A DNA stretch of 64,000 bases from contig NZ_BAEP01000070.1 in assembly GCF_000315015.1 (NCBI RefSeq), positions 1-64,000 on the forward strand. Direction: 5' to 3'. Shown in pieces: positions 1 to 9,685 of this stretch. Below the pieces are notes generated by a model that worked only from the letters and a program-made list of their open reading frames with translations, was not told the origin of the DNA and did no database searches. This stretch comes from Paraglaciecola mesophila KMM 241. GTDB lineage: Bacteria > Pseudomonadota > Gammaproteobacteria > Enterobacterales > Alteromonadaceae. Positions within the stretch are counted from its first letter, which is position 1; every line of letters begins with the position of its first letter. The position numbers and the translations under genes were made by a program.

Positions 1-2
1 GG

Positions 3-65
3 GATTCAGGTGTGCAAATTGTCCACTGGCGCAAGCAATTATCTAGCATGCTCGATAATCTTTAG
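3..65 (+). CDS. Possible 3' end of an upstream gene
   Basis: One forward frame is open from the window edge to a TAG at 63-65 and encodes about 20 residues ending in MLDNL. It could be the C-terminus of whatever gene precedes maf; in related genomes a peptidase or hydrolase often lies here. The fragment is too short to identify and could be a chance open frame. Confidence 0.3.
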   Translation, partial: DSGVQIVHWRKQLSSMLDNL

Positions 66-131
66 CGAATTAGCTATTCATTTGTTCTTTTAAGAGACGT
101 CGCTTAACCGGGCAATTAAAGGACGTTTCAT

Positions 132-716
132 CTATTGCATATGCTCAAAAACATCAAATTCAAACCTTTCTAGCATCGCCACTAGTGCAATTAGGGGTAG
201 GCCAATAAGGGTATTAGGGTCGCGACCATCTAATGACGAAAATAACGCTATTCCCAAATCTTCGCTTTTAAAACTACCGGCACAATCATAAGGCTCTTCA
301 AGTTCCAGATATCGATTAATTTGTTTAGCACTGAGTGATTTAAATGTTACACCAAATGTTTCAACAATCGTTTCCTGACGATATGTTGTGCTATCAAGTA
401 AAGATAATCCGGTAAAAAAAGTAACGGTATTTCCGCTTAGCTGTGTAAGTTGGTCAAATGCCTTAAGCTTATTACCAGGTTTACCGAGAATAACACCGTC
501 GATACAAGCCACTTGATCAGAGCCTATAATAAGACCTTTTTCAGCTTCTCCTACAGATAATGCTTTTTCTCGTGCCAATCGCGCCACTAAATTGTTAGCA
601 GATTCATTATTCATCGGCGTTTCATCCACGCTGGGTGAAACACATGAAAAAGGGATGAACAGCTTTTTAAGAATGTTTTCTCGATAAGGGGAGGTTGAAG
701 CAAGAATTAGTTTCAT
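132..716 (-). CDS. maf: Maf-family nucleoside triphosphate pyrophosphatase (YceF type)
   Basis: This 194-residue cytoplasmic protein matches the Maf/YceF family, which hydrolyses non-canonical or methylated nucleoside triphosphates to monophosphates as house cleaning. The N-terminal signature LILASTSPYRENIL, the SVDE motif and the LIIGSDQVACIDG segment are visible. I place the start at the ATG at 716 because the family begins MKLILASTSP; a longer reading to 761 adds 15 residues that do not fit the family. It is divergent from yceD, the usual arrangement in gammaproteobacteria. Confidence 0.93.
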   Translation of the reverse strand: MKLILASTSPYRENILKKLFIPFSCVSPSVDETPMNNESANNLVARLAREKALSVGEAEKGLIIGSDQVACIDGVILGKPGNKLKAFDQLTQLSGNTVTFFTGLSLLDSTTYRQETIVETFGVTFKSLSAKQINRYLELEEPYDCAGSFKSEDLGIALFSSLDGRDPNTLIGLPLIALVAMLERFEFDVFEHMQ

Positions 717-801
717 CAATTCGACGACCTGTATTATTATTGACGGCCGACATAAAAGCATAAATTGCTTAATTTACATAGGACTTAAGATTATATTTTC
801 T

Positions 802-830
802 TTGACTAAACCCTTTTCAGCCTTTATGAT
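802..830 (+). promoter_or_regulatory. Sigma-70 promoter of yceD-rpmF-plsX-fab
   Basis: TTGACT (802-807) and TATGAT (825-830) are separated by exactly 17 bp. Transcription would be expected to start near 836-838, only two to four bases before the yceD ATG at 840, so the message would be nearly leaderless. Confidence 0.72.
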
Positions 831-839
831 GCGCGCGCT

Positions 840-1367
840 ATGCAGAAAGTAAAATTACCTAAACAACTCGATCCAATCAAAAGTGCGACAAAACGCTCTG
901 AATATCAGGGGGTAATGTTAACGGCTGATATGCCGAGATTGCTAAGTACAGTTGCTGGCGTAGACGACGAAGTTGATATCGAAGTGAAGTTTTTAAAAGA
1001 CGAGCAGGGTCTTTCATACTTCGAAGGTCAAATTCGTTGTGAAACATCACTTGTCTGTCAAAGATGTAATGGTGTTTTTACTCATCCTTTAGATGTGTCG
1101 TTTTGTTTCAGTCCTGTGCAGGGACTTGATGATGAAAAGGCCGATGAGTTACCGGATATTTACGACCCGGTAGAGGTCAATGACCACGGAGAAGTCAATT
1201 TACTTCAAATTTTTGAAGACGAAATGATCATCTCTTTGCCCATTGTCGCCCTTCATGCAGAGGAGGATTGTGACATTAAAGCAGAGGACATGACGTTCGG
1301 AAAAATTGAACCGGTCGATGAACGTCCAAACCCGTTCGCGGTTTTGAAAGAACTTAAGCGAGACTAG
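840..1367 (+). CDS. yceD: YceD / DUF177 family protein (23S rRNA accumulation protein)
   Basis: A 175-residue protein of the YceD (DUF177) family, always found just before rpmF and linked to 23S rRNA accumulation. It starts MQKVKLP, as the E. coli homologue does, which supports ATG 840 although no Shine-Dalgarno sequence precedes it. The conserved LVCQRC cysteine motif lies near residues 79-84, and the C-terminus [12 protein letters not shown] is typical. rpmF follows after 10 bases, so the two are surely co-transcribed. Confidence 0.93.
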   Translation: MQKVKLPKQLDPIKSATKRSEYQGVMLTADMPRLLSTVAGVDDEVDIEVKFLKDEQGLSYFEGQIRCETSLVCQRCNGVFTHPLDVSFCFSPVQGLDDEKADELPDIYDPVEVNDHGEVNLLQIFEDEMIISLPIVALHAEEDCDIKAEDMTFGKIEPVDERPNPFAVLKELKRD

Positions 1368-1377
1368 GAGCAAACTA

Positions 1378-1548
1378 ATGGCAGTACAAAAGAATCGTAA
1401 AACTCGTTCTAAGCGTGGCATGCGTCGTTCGCATGATGCGTTGGGAACTGCGACTATGTCTGTAGATTCAACATCAGGTGAGACGCACGTTCGTCATCAC
1501 GTTACAGCTGATGGTTACTACAAAGGCAAAAAAGTTCTCTCACTATAA
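1378..1548 (+). CDS. rpmF: 50S ribosomal protein L32
   Basis: A 56-codon gene beginning [20 protein letters not shown] and ending [10 protein letters not shown], diagnostic for bacterial L32 of the large ribosomal subunit. An AGGAG sequence lies about seven bases before the ATG. It sits between yceD and plsX, the conserved order that couples ribosome synthesis with lipid synthesis. The cysteine pairs of zinc-binding L32 forms are absent, so this is the zinc-free type. Confidence 0.98.
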   Translation: MAVQKNRKTRSKRGMRRSHDALGTATMSVDSTSGETHVRHHVTADGYYKGKKVLSL

Positions 1549-1560
1549 TTTGAGATAACT

Positions 1561-2586
1561 TTGCGTCATCTAACCTTAGCGTTAGATATTATGGGGGGCG
1601 ATAACGGCCCCCATATTATTCTATCTGCTGCTTTAAAAGCACTGAATGAATTCCCCTACCTTAATTTAGTCTTTTGCGGAGACGAAGGTGTTATTACATC
1701 TTGGTTAAACCAGCACTCCGCTTCCTTATCTAATCGATATTCAATAGTTCATTGTAACCAACAGGTTTTGATGGATGACAATCCTGTTACGGCACTTCGA
1801 CATAAAAAAGACTCGTCTATGGCCTGTGCCATTAAGCAGGTTCACAATGGACAAGCGGATGCGTGTGTAAGTGCCGGTAATACCGGCGCTTTGCTGGCAA
1901 TGGCATGCTCTCAACTTAAGACCCTCTCAGGTGTCAACCGTCCTGCTTTGGTATCAAGTTTACCCACTGCTAAGGGTCGCAAAGTCTATCTTTTAGATTT
2001 AGGCGCGACGGTACAAAGCGACGCACAAACATTGCTACAAAATGCAGTTATGGGGTCTGTATTAGCTGAGCAAATTGCAGGAATTGAGCGCCCGAGAGTG
2101 GCTATTTTAAACGTAGGGGTAGAGCAAATTAAAGGCCCTGCGAATATCAAAGAGGCAAGTCAATTATTAGCCGCTAGCGACCACATAAACTATATTGGTT
2201 TCGTTGAAGGTGACGATATATTTAACGATATTGCTGATGTCATTGTAACCGACGGTTTCTCGGGAAACATCGCTTTGAAATCTTGCGAAGGACTGGTTAA
2301 GTTATTGATAGAGCAAGTAAAGCGGGATGCTAAGCGAAATATATTGAGTAAAATCATGGCAAAGCTGGCCATGCCCCTATTACGTCGTCTTTATTTGCGA
2401 GTGAACCCCGACCAGTATAACGGTGCGAGTCTGATAGGATTGCGCGGAATTGTGGTCAAAAGCCACGGAAATGCCTCGGATGAGGCTTTTTTGTATGCGA
2501 TCCGCGAAGCGGTTCAAGAAGCCGAAAGGCAAGTTCCCACAAAAATTAAAGATAAGATAGAAAACCTCTTGATGGAGCGATCGTAA
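1561..2586 (+). CDS. plsX: Phosphate acyltransferase PlsX
   Basis: This 341-residue peripheral membrane enzyme converts acyl-ACP and phosphate to acyl-phosphate for phospholipid synthesis. The LALDIMGGDNGP N-terminus, the SAGNTGALLAMA segment and VTDGFSGNIALKS are hallmark PlsX motifs. The start is TTG at 1561, 12 bases after rpmF, behind a weak TGAGA ribosome site. fabH begins three bases after the stop. Confidence 0.97.
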   Translation: MRHLTLALDIMGGDNGPHIILSAALKALNEFPYLNLVFCGDEGVITSWLNQHSASLSNRYSIVHCNQQVLMDDNPVTALRHKKDSSMACAIKQVHNGQADACVSAGNTGALLAMACSQLKTLSGVNRPALVSSLPTAKGRKVYLLDLGATVQSDAQTLLQNAVMGSVLAEQIAGIERPRVAILNVGVEQIKGPANIKEASQLLAASDHINYIGFVEGDDIFNDIADVIVTDGFSGNIALKSCEGLVKLLIEQVKRDAKRNILSKIMAKLAMPLLRRLYLRVNPDQYNGASLIGLRGIVVKSHGNASDEAFLYAIREAVQEAERQVPTKIKDKIENLLMERS

Positions 2587-2589
2587 TAA

Positions 2590-3549
2590 ATGAATTCTAG
2601 AATAATTGGTACTGGTAGTTATTATCCAAGCGACGTGCGCACCAACGCCGACTTATCCCTCATGGTAGATACTTCAGACGAATGGATAACAGATCGCACA
2701 GGTATCAAAGAGCGCCGCATTATCGGGGAGCATGAAACCGCGGCCACGATGGGCTTTGAGGCGAGTAAAAAAGCGCTAGAAGCAGCTGGAATAGACGCCA
2801 AATCATTAGACATGATTGTGTGTGCCACAACCAGCGGACGCCACTCTCTACCTAGCACGGCGTGCGAGATCCAAAAAGCGTTAGACATCGATGGCATTCC
2901 CGCATTTGACGTTGCAGCCGCCTGCGCAGGGTATTGCTATGCTTTAAGCGTGGCTGATCAATACATTAAATCAGGCATGGCAAAACGTATTTTGGTCGTA
3001 GGAACTGATTGCCTGAGTCGTATGATCAGCCCTGAAGACCGCACTATGGTGATTTTATTTGGTGACGCTGCAGGTGCAACGATTATCGAAGCGAGCGAAG
3101 AGCCTGGTATATTATCCACCCATATCCATGCTGCGGGGTCATATGGTGATTTATTGGCCATTGGTAACCCCACTCGTGGGGATGAGCTATCTATCCATGA
3201 AAACTGGGGAACCATGAAAGGCAATGAAGTATTCCGCGTTGCTGTGACAAAGTTAAGTGAAATCGTTGAAGAAACCTTAGCCGCCAATAATATGCAAAAA
3301 TCTGATTTAGATTGGCTCGTTCCTCACCAAGCTAATTTCCGAATAATCAAAGCCACGGCCAAGAAATTAGATATGTCGCTTGATCAAGTGGTTATGACAC
3401 TTGAGCGATATGGTAATACGTCAGCGGCGACGGTCCCTACGGCGTTAGATGAAGCAGTTCGAGACGGGCGTATCAAACGAGGGCAAAACCTCCTATTAGA
3501 AGCCTTTGGTGGTGGTTTTGCCTGGGCGTCTGCTTTAGTGCGATATTAA
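2590..3549 (+). CDS. fabH: 3-oxoacyl-ACP synthase III (FabH)
   Basis: FabH (319 residues) condenses acetyl-CoA with malonyl-ACP to start fatty-acid synthesis. The active-site cysteine lies in [11 protein letters not shown], the histidine in VPHQANFRI and the asparagine in [13 protein letters not shown], so the Cys-His-Asn triad is complete. The ATG is three bases after plsX, suggesting translational coupling. Confidence 0.97.
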   Translation: MNSRIIGTGSYYPSDVRTNADLSLMVDTSDEWITDRTGIKERRIIGEHETAATMGFEASKKALEAAGIDAKSLDMIVCATTSGRHSLPSTACEIQKALDIDGIPAFDVAAACAGYCYALSVADQYIKSGMAKRILVVGTDCLSRMISPEDRTMVILFGDAAGATIIEASEEPGILSTHIHAAGSYGDLLAIGNPTRGDELSIHENWGTMKGNEVFRVAVTKLSEIVEETLAANNMQKSDLDWLVPHQANFRIIKATAKKLDMSLDQVVMTLERYGNTSAATVPTALDEAVRDGRIKRGQNLLLEAFGGGFAWASALVRY

Positions 3550-3610
3550 ATACCAGCATCATTGTTATGGTTATAACTATTATTTTAGTGAGTAAATGAA
3601 AGGAAGTTTT

Positions 3611-4540
3611 ATGTCAAAACGCGCGTGGGTGTTCCCAGGTCAGGGTTCACAAACAGTGGGCATGTTGAAAGACTTAGCGGCTAATCATCCGCTAGTAGAA
3701 GAAACATTTGGTCGGGCAAGCAAAGTCTTAGGTTACGACCTTTGGGACGTAGTGCAAAACGACAGTGGTCAAACATTAGGACAAACGCAAGTGACTCAGC
3801 CTGCGTTGTTGGCTGCTAGTTTCGCTATATTCCAAGTTTTAAAATCACAAAGCGCTAATTTGCCGCATTATCTTGCAGGTCATAGTTTGGGAGAATATTC
3901 AGCCCTTGTGTGTGCGGGTGTTCTATCATTTGAAGACGGTATCAAATTAGTAGAAGCGCGCGGCCAATTTATGCAACAGGCTGTCCCTGAAGGGGTAGGG
4001 GCGATGTATGCGATTATTGGGCTTGATGATGCTAAAGTGATTCAAGCCTGCGAACAAGCTCAAGACGAAACACAGCAAATTGTGTCTGCGGTAAACTTTA
4101 ACTCACCTGGCCAAATCGTTATTGCAGGTAATGCAGAAGCGGCCGAAAAAGCAGCTGTACTGTGCAAAGAAGCGGGCGCAAAACGTGCTCTACCTTTAGC
4201 TGTAAGTGTACCTTCTCACTGTGCTTTGATGAAACCCGCAGCAGATAAACTTGCTGAGCTGTTTGAAACTATCGAGTTTACTCCCCCTTCTATTGGGGTG
4301 ATAAACAATGTTGATGTCGCTATTGAATCTAACGTACAAGATATTAAATCTGCACTTTTACGCCAGTTATATAACCCAGTGCGCTGGACTGAAACCGTTC
4401 AGAAGCTGTCCGCTTTAGGTGTAAGTCAGATTCATGAAATTGGCCCAGGTAAGGTGTTAACTGGCTTGATAAAACGCATAGATAAATCATTGAGCTGTGA
4501 TGCGGTAAACAACGCAGAAACAGTGTCAACAATTCAATAA
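3611..4540 (+). CDS. fabD: Malonyl-CoA:ACP transacylase (FabD)
   Basis: FabD loads malonate from CoA onto acyl carrier protein. The start MSKRAWVFPGQGSQ at 3611 is preceded by a good AAGGAAG site; an ATG five codons upstream overlaps that site and is less likely. The nucleophilic serine sits in GHSLGEYSAL near residue 91 and the catalytic histidine in VPSHCAL. At 309 residues it has normal length. It follows fabH after 61 bases and precedes fabG by 14. Confidence 0.97.
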   Translation: MSKRAWVFPGQGSQTVGMLKDLAANHPLVEETFGRASKVLGYDLWDVVQNDSGQTLGQTQVTQPALLAASFAIFQVLKSQSANLPHYLAGHSLGEYSALVCAGVLSFEDGIKLVEARGQFMQQAVPEGVGAMYAIIGLDDAKVIQACEQAQDETQQIVSAVNFNSPGQIVIAGNAEAAEKAAVLCKEAGAKRALPLAVSVPSHCALMKPAADKLAELFETIEFTPPSIGVINNVDVAIESNVQDIKSALLRQLYNPVRWTETVQKLSALGVSQIHEIGPGKVLTGLIKRIDKSLSCDAVNNAETVSTIQ

Positions 4541-4554
4541 TATAGAGATAATGT

Positions 4555-5292
4555 ATGTCTGGATTAGACGGAAAAATAGCACTTGTAACGGGTGCTAGCC
4601 GCGGTATCGGTAAAGCGATCGCTGAGCAATTAGTGAATGATGGGGCGACGGTTATTGGTACTGCTACCTCTGAAGCTGGCGCCAGCGCCATCAGTGAATA
4701 TTTAGCGGACAATGGCAAAGGCATGGTACTCAACGTATCAGAGCCAGAATCGATGACTCGTTTGTTATCTGACATCGCAGAGCAGTTTGGTGTGATCGAT
4801 ATTTTGGTCAATAATGCCGGCATCACCCGGGATAACTTGCTCATGCGAATGAAAGATGAAGAATGGCAAGATATTATTAATACCAACCTCACATCCGTGT
4901 TTAACATGTCTAAAGCAGTTTTACGTGGCATGATGAAAAAACGTTGTGGTAGAATCATCAATATTGGTTCTGTTGTTGGCAGTTCAGGTAATGCCGGTCA
5001 AGCAAACTATGCTGCAGCGAAAGCAGGCGTCATTGGTTTTACTAAATCAATGGCACGTGAAGTCGCTTCTCGGGGAATTACCGTCAATGTAGTTGCTCCA
5101 GGTTTCATTGATACTGATATGACCAAGGCACTGAATGACGACCAACGCGAGGCCATTTTTAAAGATATTCCAGCAAATCGTTTAGGCTCTGTTCAAGAAG
5201 TAGCCTCAGCGGTTGGCTTTTTAGCTAGCAATAGCGCCGCATACATAACGGGCGAAACCCTGCATGTAAACGGTGGAATGTATATGGGGTAG
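4555..5292 (+). CDS. fabG: 3-oxoacyl-ACP reductase (FabG)
   Basis: A 245-residue short-chain dehydrogenase that reduces 3-oxoacyl-ACP with NADPH. Visible motifs are the cofactor loop TGASRGIGKAIAE, NNAGITRDNLL, the catalytic serine in NIGSVVGSSGN and the YAAAKAG tyrosine-lysine pair. The C-terminus HVNGGMYMG is characteristic of housekeeping FabG. It is the last gene before the separately promoted acpP. Confidence 0.97.
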   Translation: MSGLDGKIALVTGASRGIGKAIAEQLVNDGATVIGTATSEAGASAISEYLADNGKGMVLNVSEPESMTRLLSDIAEQFGVIDILVNNAGITRDNLLMRMKDEEWQDIINTNLTSVFNMSKAVLRGMMKKRCGRIINIGSVVGSSGNAGQANYAAAKAGVIGFTKSMAREVASRGITVNVVAPGFIDTDMTKALNDDQREAIFKDIPANRLGSVQEVASAVGFLASNSAAYITGETLHVNGGMYMG

Positions 5293-5329
5293 TATGTTTA
5301 TTTAATAACCTAGGTTGTTAAAACATTGC

Positions 5330-5358
5330 TTGCCTGTTAATTTTTTGTTGATTATTAT
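5330..5358 (+). promoter_or_regulatory. Candidate acpP promoter
   Basis: TTGCCT (5330-5335) is separated by 17 bp from TATTAT (5353-5358) inside the 183-base fabG-acpP gap. Very abundant ACP usually needs its own promoter. Assigned by eye only. Confidence 0.5.
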
Positions 5359-5475
5359 ATAGTTTTTAGTGGTTCGACCAGTAAAAAACTTCAATGTCTT
5401 GCTTGCAAGGCGGTGGGTTGGTGAATACACTACTCGAAATTTATATCTAGCGACTTTTAAGGGAAAACTAGAATT

Positions 5476-5715
5476 ATGAGTGACATCGAAGAACGCGTTA
5501 AAAAAATCATTATTGAACAACTTGGTGTTAAAGAAGAAGAAGTAAAATCAGAAGCCTCGTTTGTTGATGATTTAGGTGCGGATTCTCTAGACACAGTTGA
5601 ATTGGTTATGGCTTTAGAAGAGGAATTCGATACTGAAATTCCTGATGAAGAAGCAGAAAAAATTACAACAGTTCAATCTGCAATTGACTACGTTAACGCT
5701 CACAAAGACGCGTAA
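5476..5715 (+). CDS. acpP: Acyl carrier protein
   Basis: A 79-residue highly acidic protein that carries growing acyl chains on a phosphopantetheine arm. The attachment site is Ser37 in [16 protein letters not shown]. It is flanked by its own promoter-like sequence and a strong terminator, consistent with expression higher than its neighbours. Confidence 0.98.
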   Translation: MSDIEERVKKIIIEQLGVKEEEVKSEASFVDDLGADSLDTVELVMALEEEFDTEIPDEEAEKITTVQSAIDYVNAHKDA

Positions 5716-5726
5716 ACAGTTTTTAA

Positions 5727-5752
5727 AAACGGCTCTTTCTGAGCCGTTTCTC
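5727..5752 (+). terminator. Rho-independent terminator after acpP
   Basis: AAACGGCTC (5727-5735) pairs perfectly with GAGCCGTTT (5741-5749) around a five-base loop, with a short T-rich tail. It lies just downstream of the acpP stop. Confidence 0.8.
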
Positions 5753-5793
5753 TTATCTAATACACCAAATTTATATTACGTTCGGAGGCCAAA

Positions 5794-7032
5794 GTGGCTA
5801 AACGTCGGGTTGTAGTAACCGGTCTTGGCGTACTCTCTCCTGTGGGCAATGATTATGCTTCCACGTGGCAGAATATCGTCGGCGGTAAAAGTGGCATAGG
5901 CCCTATCACGGTTTTTGATGCATCTGAATACACCACGCATTTCGCAGGTGAAGTGAAAGGCTTCAACGTTGAAGATTACATCGCCAAAAAAGAAACCAAG
6001 AAAATGGATAAGTTTATCCAGTTTGGTATTGCGGCTGGAAAGCAAGCATTAGTGGACTCAGGTTTAGCCATTACTGAAAAGAACGCATCTCGAGTTGGCG
6101 TAGCCATTGGCTCTGGTATTGGCGGTTTAAGTTTGATTGAAGAAAATCATACTAAATTAGTTAACTCTGGACCTAAGCGTATCTCGCCCTTTTTTGTACC
6201 AGCTACCATCACCAATATGATTTCAGGCTTCCTGTCTATTATGGAAGGTTTGAAAGGCCCTAATTTAAATATTGTGACTGCCTGTACTACAGGTGTTCAT
6301 AATATGGGGATCGCTGCACGTACCATTGCTTATGGCGATGCAGATGCGATGTTAGCTGGCGGTGCGGAAGCGTCTATTTGCCCATTGGGCTTAGGTGGCT
6401 TTGCGGCTGCTAGAGCATTATCGACTCGTAACGATAACCCACAAATAGCCAGTCGCCCATGGGACAAACACCGAGACGGCTTTGTTATGGGCGAGGGTGC
6501 CGGTGTTGTTATGCTAGAAGAGTATGAATCAGCTAAGGCTCGCGGCGCAAAAATCTATGCTGAGCTTGTTGGTTTTGGCATGAGTGGTGACGCTCATCAC
6601 ATGACATCACCGCCTGAAAATGGTGAAGGTGCAGCAGCTGCAATGCACAATGCACTCAATGACGCCTCAGTGAATGCGGACCAAGTTGGTTATATCAACG
6701 CGCATGGTACATCGACACCGGCGGGTGATGTGGCAGAAGTCGCCGCAGTAAAAACTATTTTTCAGGACAGCGCCAAAAAGGTACTTGTTAGCTCAACGAA
6801 ATCCATGACCGGTCATTTATTAGGTGCCGCTGGTGCAGTGGAGGCTATTTTCACTATCTTAGCGTTGAAAGACCAAGTGGCACCACCGACTATCAACTTA
6901 GACAATCCAGGTGAAGGGTGCGATCTCGATTTTGTTGCACACGAAGCCCGCTCTATCAAAATGGAGTACGCCTTGTGTAATTCATTTGGATTTGGCGGTA
7001 CTAATGGTTCGTTGCTATTTAAAAAAGTCTAA
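5794..7032 (+). CDS. fabF: 3-oxoacyl-ACP synthase II (FabF)
   Basis: This 412-residue elongating ketosynthase extends acyl-ACP with malonyl-ACP. The Cys-His-His triad is seen in [21 protein letters not shown] and [15 protein letters not shown]. The start is GTG at 5794, behind a GGAGG sequence at 5783-5787. Its position after acpP is the classic gammaproteobacterial order. Confidence 0.97.
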   Translation: MAKRRVVVTGLGVLSPVGNDYASTWQNIVGGKSGIGPITVFDASEYTTHFAGEVKGFNVEDYIAKKETKKMDKFIQFGIAAGKQALVDSGLAITEKNASRVGVAIGSGIGGLSLIEENHTKLVNSGPKRISPFFVPATITNMISGFLSIMEGLKGPNLNIVTACTTGVHNMGIAARTIAYGDADAMLAGGAEASICPLGLGGFAAARALSTRNDNPQIASRPWDKHRDGFVMGEGAGVVMLEEYESAKARGAKIYAELVGFGMSGDAHHMTSPPENGEGAAAAMHNALNDASVNADQVGYINAHGTSTPAGDVAEVAAVKTIFQDSAKKVLVSSTKSMTGHLLGAAGAVEAIFTILALKDQVAPPTINLDNPGEGCDLDFVAHEARSIKMEYALCNSFGFGGTNGSLLFKKV

Positions 7033-7060
7033 TTTATCACGCGCGAATAGTATCTAAACG

Positions 7061-7095
7061 AAGCCTGTAATATCATTGCTATTACAGGCTTTTTT
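7061..7095 (+). terminator. Rho-independent terminator after fabF
   Basis: AAGCCTGTAAT (7061-7071) pairs with ATTACAGGCTT (7081-7091), a perfect 11-bp stem followed by a run of T. It stands between fabF and pabC, so downstream genes need read-through or another promoter. Confidence 0.88.
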
Positions 7096-7147
7096 GCATC
7101 AGATTGCTCCCTTTATTCTAAGACATGATTTATTCAAAGACTCACAT

Positions 7148-7963
7148 ATGATTGTAAATGGTTCATCCGCGACACAACTCGATATCACAGATAGAGCGAC
7201 CCAATACGGCGATGGGTGCTTCACCACCATGTTAGTTAAAGACGGAAAGGTTGAGTATTGGGACGCGCATTTAACACGGTTACAATCCACCTGTGAGCGC
7301 TTGTTTATTTCTTCAATAAATTGGGGGGAATTAACGCTACATGTATCGGAGCTCGCAAAACAACAAACGCTTGGTGTTTTGAAGGTGTTAATTTCACGAG
7401 GCTCCGGTGGACGTGGTTATAGCCCTGAGGGGGCTAATACCCCTGTTTACATCGTTAGCCAACATTCTTTTCCTGCTCATTACCAAGACTGGCAACGAAA
7501 GGGTATCGAACTAAATGTCAGCAGTATTACGTTAGCCAAACAACCATTGCTTGCGGGATTGAAACATTTGAACCGCTTAGAGCAAGTACTGATAAAGCAC
7601 GAATTAGCTAATGATGCCTTTCAAGATTGCTTGGTTCTCGATACTGATGATGTCATTGTTGAATCCTCGGTGGGAAATGTATTTTGGTATGGCGAAAATG
7701 CATGGCATACACCTGCGCTTAATTTTAGTGGCGTTGAAGGCGTTATGCGTAACCAAGTAATGGTATATTTATCGGCTAATCAGGTACCAATCCATCAGTG
7801 CAGAGAAGGGCTCAACAGCATACAATCTGCCTCGGAGGTTTTCGTGTGTAATAGCTTGATGGGCATTGTCCCTGTATCAGCAATTGAGTTTAGTGATGGC
7901 CACAGGGCATATTATTTAAGTGAGAAAACTCGGGATTTACAGAACGGAGTAATGAATTATTAG
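7148..7963 (+). CDS. pabC: Aminodeoxychorismate lyase (PabC)
   Basis: A 271-residue fold-type IV PLP enzyme releasing pyruvate from 4-amino-4-deoxychorismate to give p-aminobenzoate for folate. YGDGCFTTMLV near the N-terminus and the PLP-lysine region LAGLKHLNRLEQ are typical, and the C-terminal NSLMGIVPV matches PabC. I use ATG 7148 (MIVNGSS); an earlier in-frame start lies inside the fabF terminator. The order pabC-mltG-tmk-holB is conserved in gammaproteobacteria. Confidence 0.93.
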   Translation: MIVNGSSATQLDITDRATQYGDGCFTTMLVKDGKVEYWDAHLTRLQSTCERLFISSINWGELTLHVSELAKQQTLGVLKVLISRGSGGRGYSPEGANTPVYIVSQHSFPAHYQDWQRKGIELNVSSITLAKQPLLAGLKHLNRLEQVLIKHELANDAFQDCLVLDTDDVIVESSVGNVFWYGENAWHTPALNFSGVEGVMRNQVMVYLSANQVPIHQCREGLNSIQSASEVFVCNSLMGIVPVSAIEFSDGHRAYYLSEKTRDLQNGVMNY

Positions 7964-7987
7964 TATTAAAAAACAAGGGACGAAGTT

Positions 7988-8986
7988 TTGAGAATCAACG
8001 TTATCAAAGTGTCCTCATTATTGATGACCGTAGTGATTGTTACGTTAATGACAGGCTTGCATTACCTAAAGCAGCAAGCAGAAAAACCATTATCGCTTGA
8101 TGAGCCACTTTTACTCACTGTTAAGAAAGGTCAATTCTCTAACAGCATTTTAAAGAAGCTGAAAGAACAATCACTGATTGAGGATACATTCGGCCTTAAA
8201 GTAATGCTTAAAATGATGCCGGAGATCGCCGAAGTAAAAGCAGGCACGTACGAGATCGCGCCAGGAATGAACGGTATCGATGTTTTCCAACTTATTGCCA
8301 GTGGTAAGGAGAAGCAATTCACGCTCACGCTGGTAGAAGGCCTTAGGTGGCAAGATTGGGAAAAGCAGCTTACGAATCATCCCTACGTTAAGGTGGGTCA
8401 AGATTTTAGCGAAAATATAAAAAGTTTTAGCCACGATATAGAAGGCCAATCTTTGGAGGGATGGCTGATGCCCGACACCTACCACTTTGTGGCAGGTACC
8501 AGTGCATTTACCCTAGTAAAGTGGGCTTACAACGCAATGCAAAAAGAACTCGCACTACAATGGCAAAATCGCTACCAAAATGTGCCTTATGCAACTCCAT
8601 ACGAAGCGCTTATTATGGCGTCCATCATTGAAAAAGAAACCGCATTAAGCGAAGAGAGAAGTCGTATAGCAGGCGTTTTTGTTAATCGCCTAAGATTGAA
8701 CATGCGCCTACAAACCGATCCTACTGTTATTTATGGCATTGAAGATTTCGACGGTAATATCAGGCGTAAAGACTTAAGACAAGCAACACCTTATAATACT
8801 TACGTGATTAAAGGTTTAACCCCAACCCCCATCGCCATGCCCAGCAAGCTAGCGATAAATGCAGCCCTTAACCCGTTAGCCACTGACGAGCTGTATTTTG
8901 TGTCCAAAGGGGATGGCAGTCATCACTTTTCAGAAACGTTACAAGAACATAATCAGGCCGTACGTCAATACCAATTAAATCGTTGA
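7988..8986 (+). CDS. mltG: Endolytic murein transglycosylase MltG
   Basis: A 332-residue inner-membrane protein of the YceG/MltG family, which cleaves nascent glycan strands and sets their length. One transmembrane helix lies near residues 7-25, then a LysM-like region, then the catalytic domain with IMASIIEKETAL holding the active glutamate and NMRLQTDPTVIYG. The start is TTG at 7988, 24 bases after pabC. Confidence 0.95.
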   Translation: MRINVIKVSSLLMTVVIVTLMTGLHYLKQQAEKPLSLDEPLLLTVKKGQFSNSILKKLKEQSLIEDTFGLKVMLKMMPEIAEVKAGTYEIAPGMNGIDVFQLIASGKEKQFTLTLVEGLRWQDWEKQLTNHPYVKVGQDFSENIKSFSHDIEGQSLEGWLMPDTYHFVAGTSAFTLVKWAYNAMQKELALQWQNRYQNVPYATPYEALIMASIIEKETALSEERSRIAGVFVNRLRLNMRLQTDPTVIYGIEDFDGNIRRKDLRQATPYNTYVIKGLTPTPIAMPSKLAINAALNPLATDELYFVSKGDGSHHFSETLQEHNQAVRQYQLNR

Positions 8987-9054
8987 CTCGGTTGAAGCAT
9001 ACTACTTAAGAACATCTAATAAACACGCCACAGTGAGCGTAAAGGAAATGAAGT

Positions 9055-9684
9055 TTGATACACCCAGGTAAATTTATTGTCATTGAAGGATTAGAGGGTG
9101 CAGGTAAAAGCACCGCAGTGAATATCGTAAAATCCTGCATAGAACAAGCTGGGCACAGTTTAACCTGCACCCGAGAGCCAGGTGGAACAGCTATGGCTGA
9201 GGCCATTCGTGAGTGTGTTAAAAAAGACTGGCAGAACGAAACGGTAACCACAGAAGCTGAACTGTTACTCATGTATGCTGCCCGCGCTCAGCTACTGCAC
9301 AATGTTATTCACCCCGCATTAAAGTCAGGGTCATGGGTGTTAGGCGATCGCCATGATATGTCATCTCAAGCCTATCAAGGCGGAGGGCGAGAAATACCCC
9401 AAACATTGATTCAACCTCTGCGTGATATTACCTTGAAGGGATTCGTACCTGATTTCACCTTATACTTAGACGTTGAACCAAGTATAGGATTAGCACGAGC
9501 AAGAGGCCGTGGCGAGTTGGACCGCATAGAGCAGCTTGATATATCCTTTTTTGAACGTACTCGTGCTCGTTATCTTAGTTTAGCAGAGCAAGATGAGAAC
9601 TGTGTTGTCATCAATACAATGCAGTCAATCGAGCAAGTGCATCACGATATTCAACACGCCATGCAACAGTTTTTGGCGGTATAA
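9055..9684 (+). CDS. tmk: Thymidylate kinase
   Basis: Tmk phosphorylates dTMP to dTDP. The 209-residue protein has the P-loop GLEGAGKST at residues 12-20, the TREPGGT motif and the DRHDMSSQAYQGGGR region. The TTG at 9055 is the only start that includes the P-loop strand; AAAGGA lies upstream. holB begins one base after the stop. Confidence 0.96.
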   Translation: MIHPGKFIVIEGLEGAGKSTAVNIVKSCIEQAGHSLTCTREPGGTAMAEAIRECVKKDWQNETVTTEAELLLMYAARAQLLHNVIHPALKSGSWVLGDRHDMSSQAYQGGGREIPQTLIQPLRDITLKGFVPDFTLYLDVEPSIGLARARGRGELDRIEQLDISFFERTRARYLSLAEQDENCVVINTMQSIEQVHHDIQHAMQQFLAV

Positions 9685-9685
9685 G

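Noticed and set aside
4344-4961. 205-codon minus-strand frame antisense to fabD-fabG
   Set aside because: Antisense shadow of two clear genes with no family motifs.
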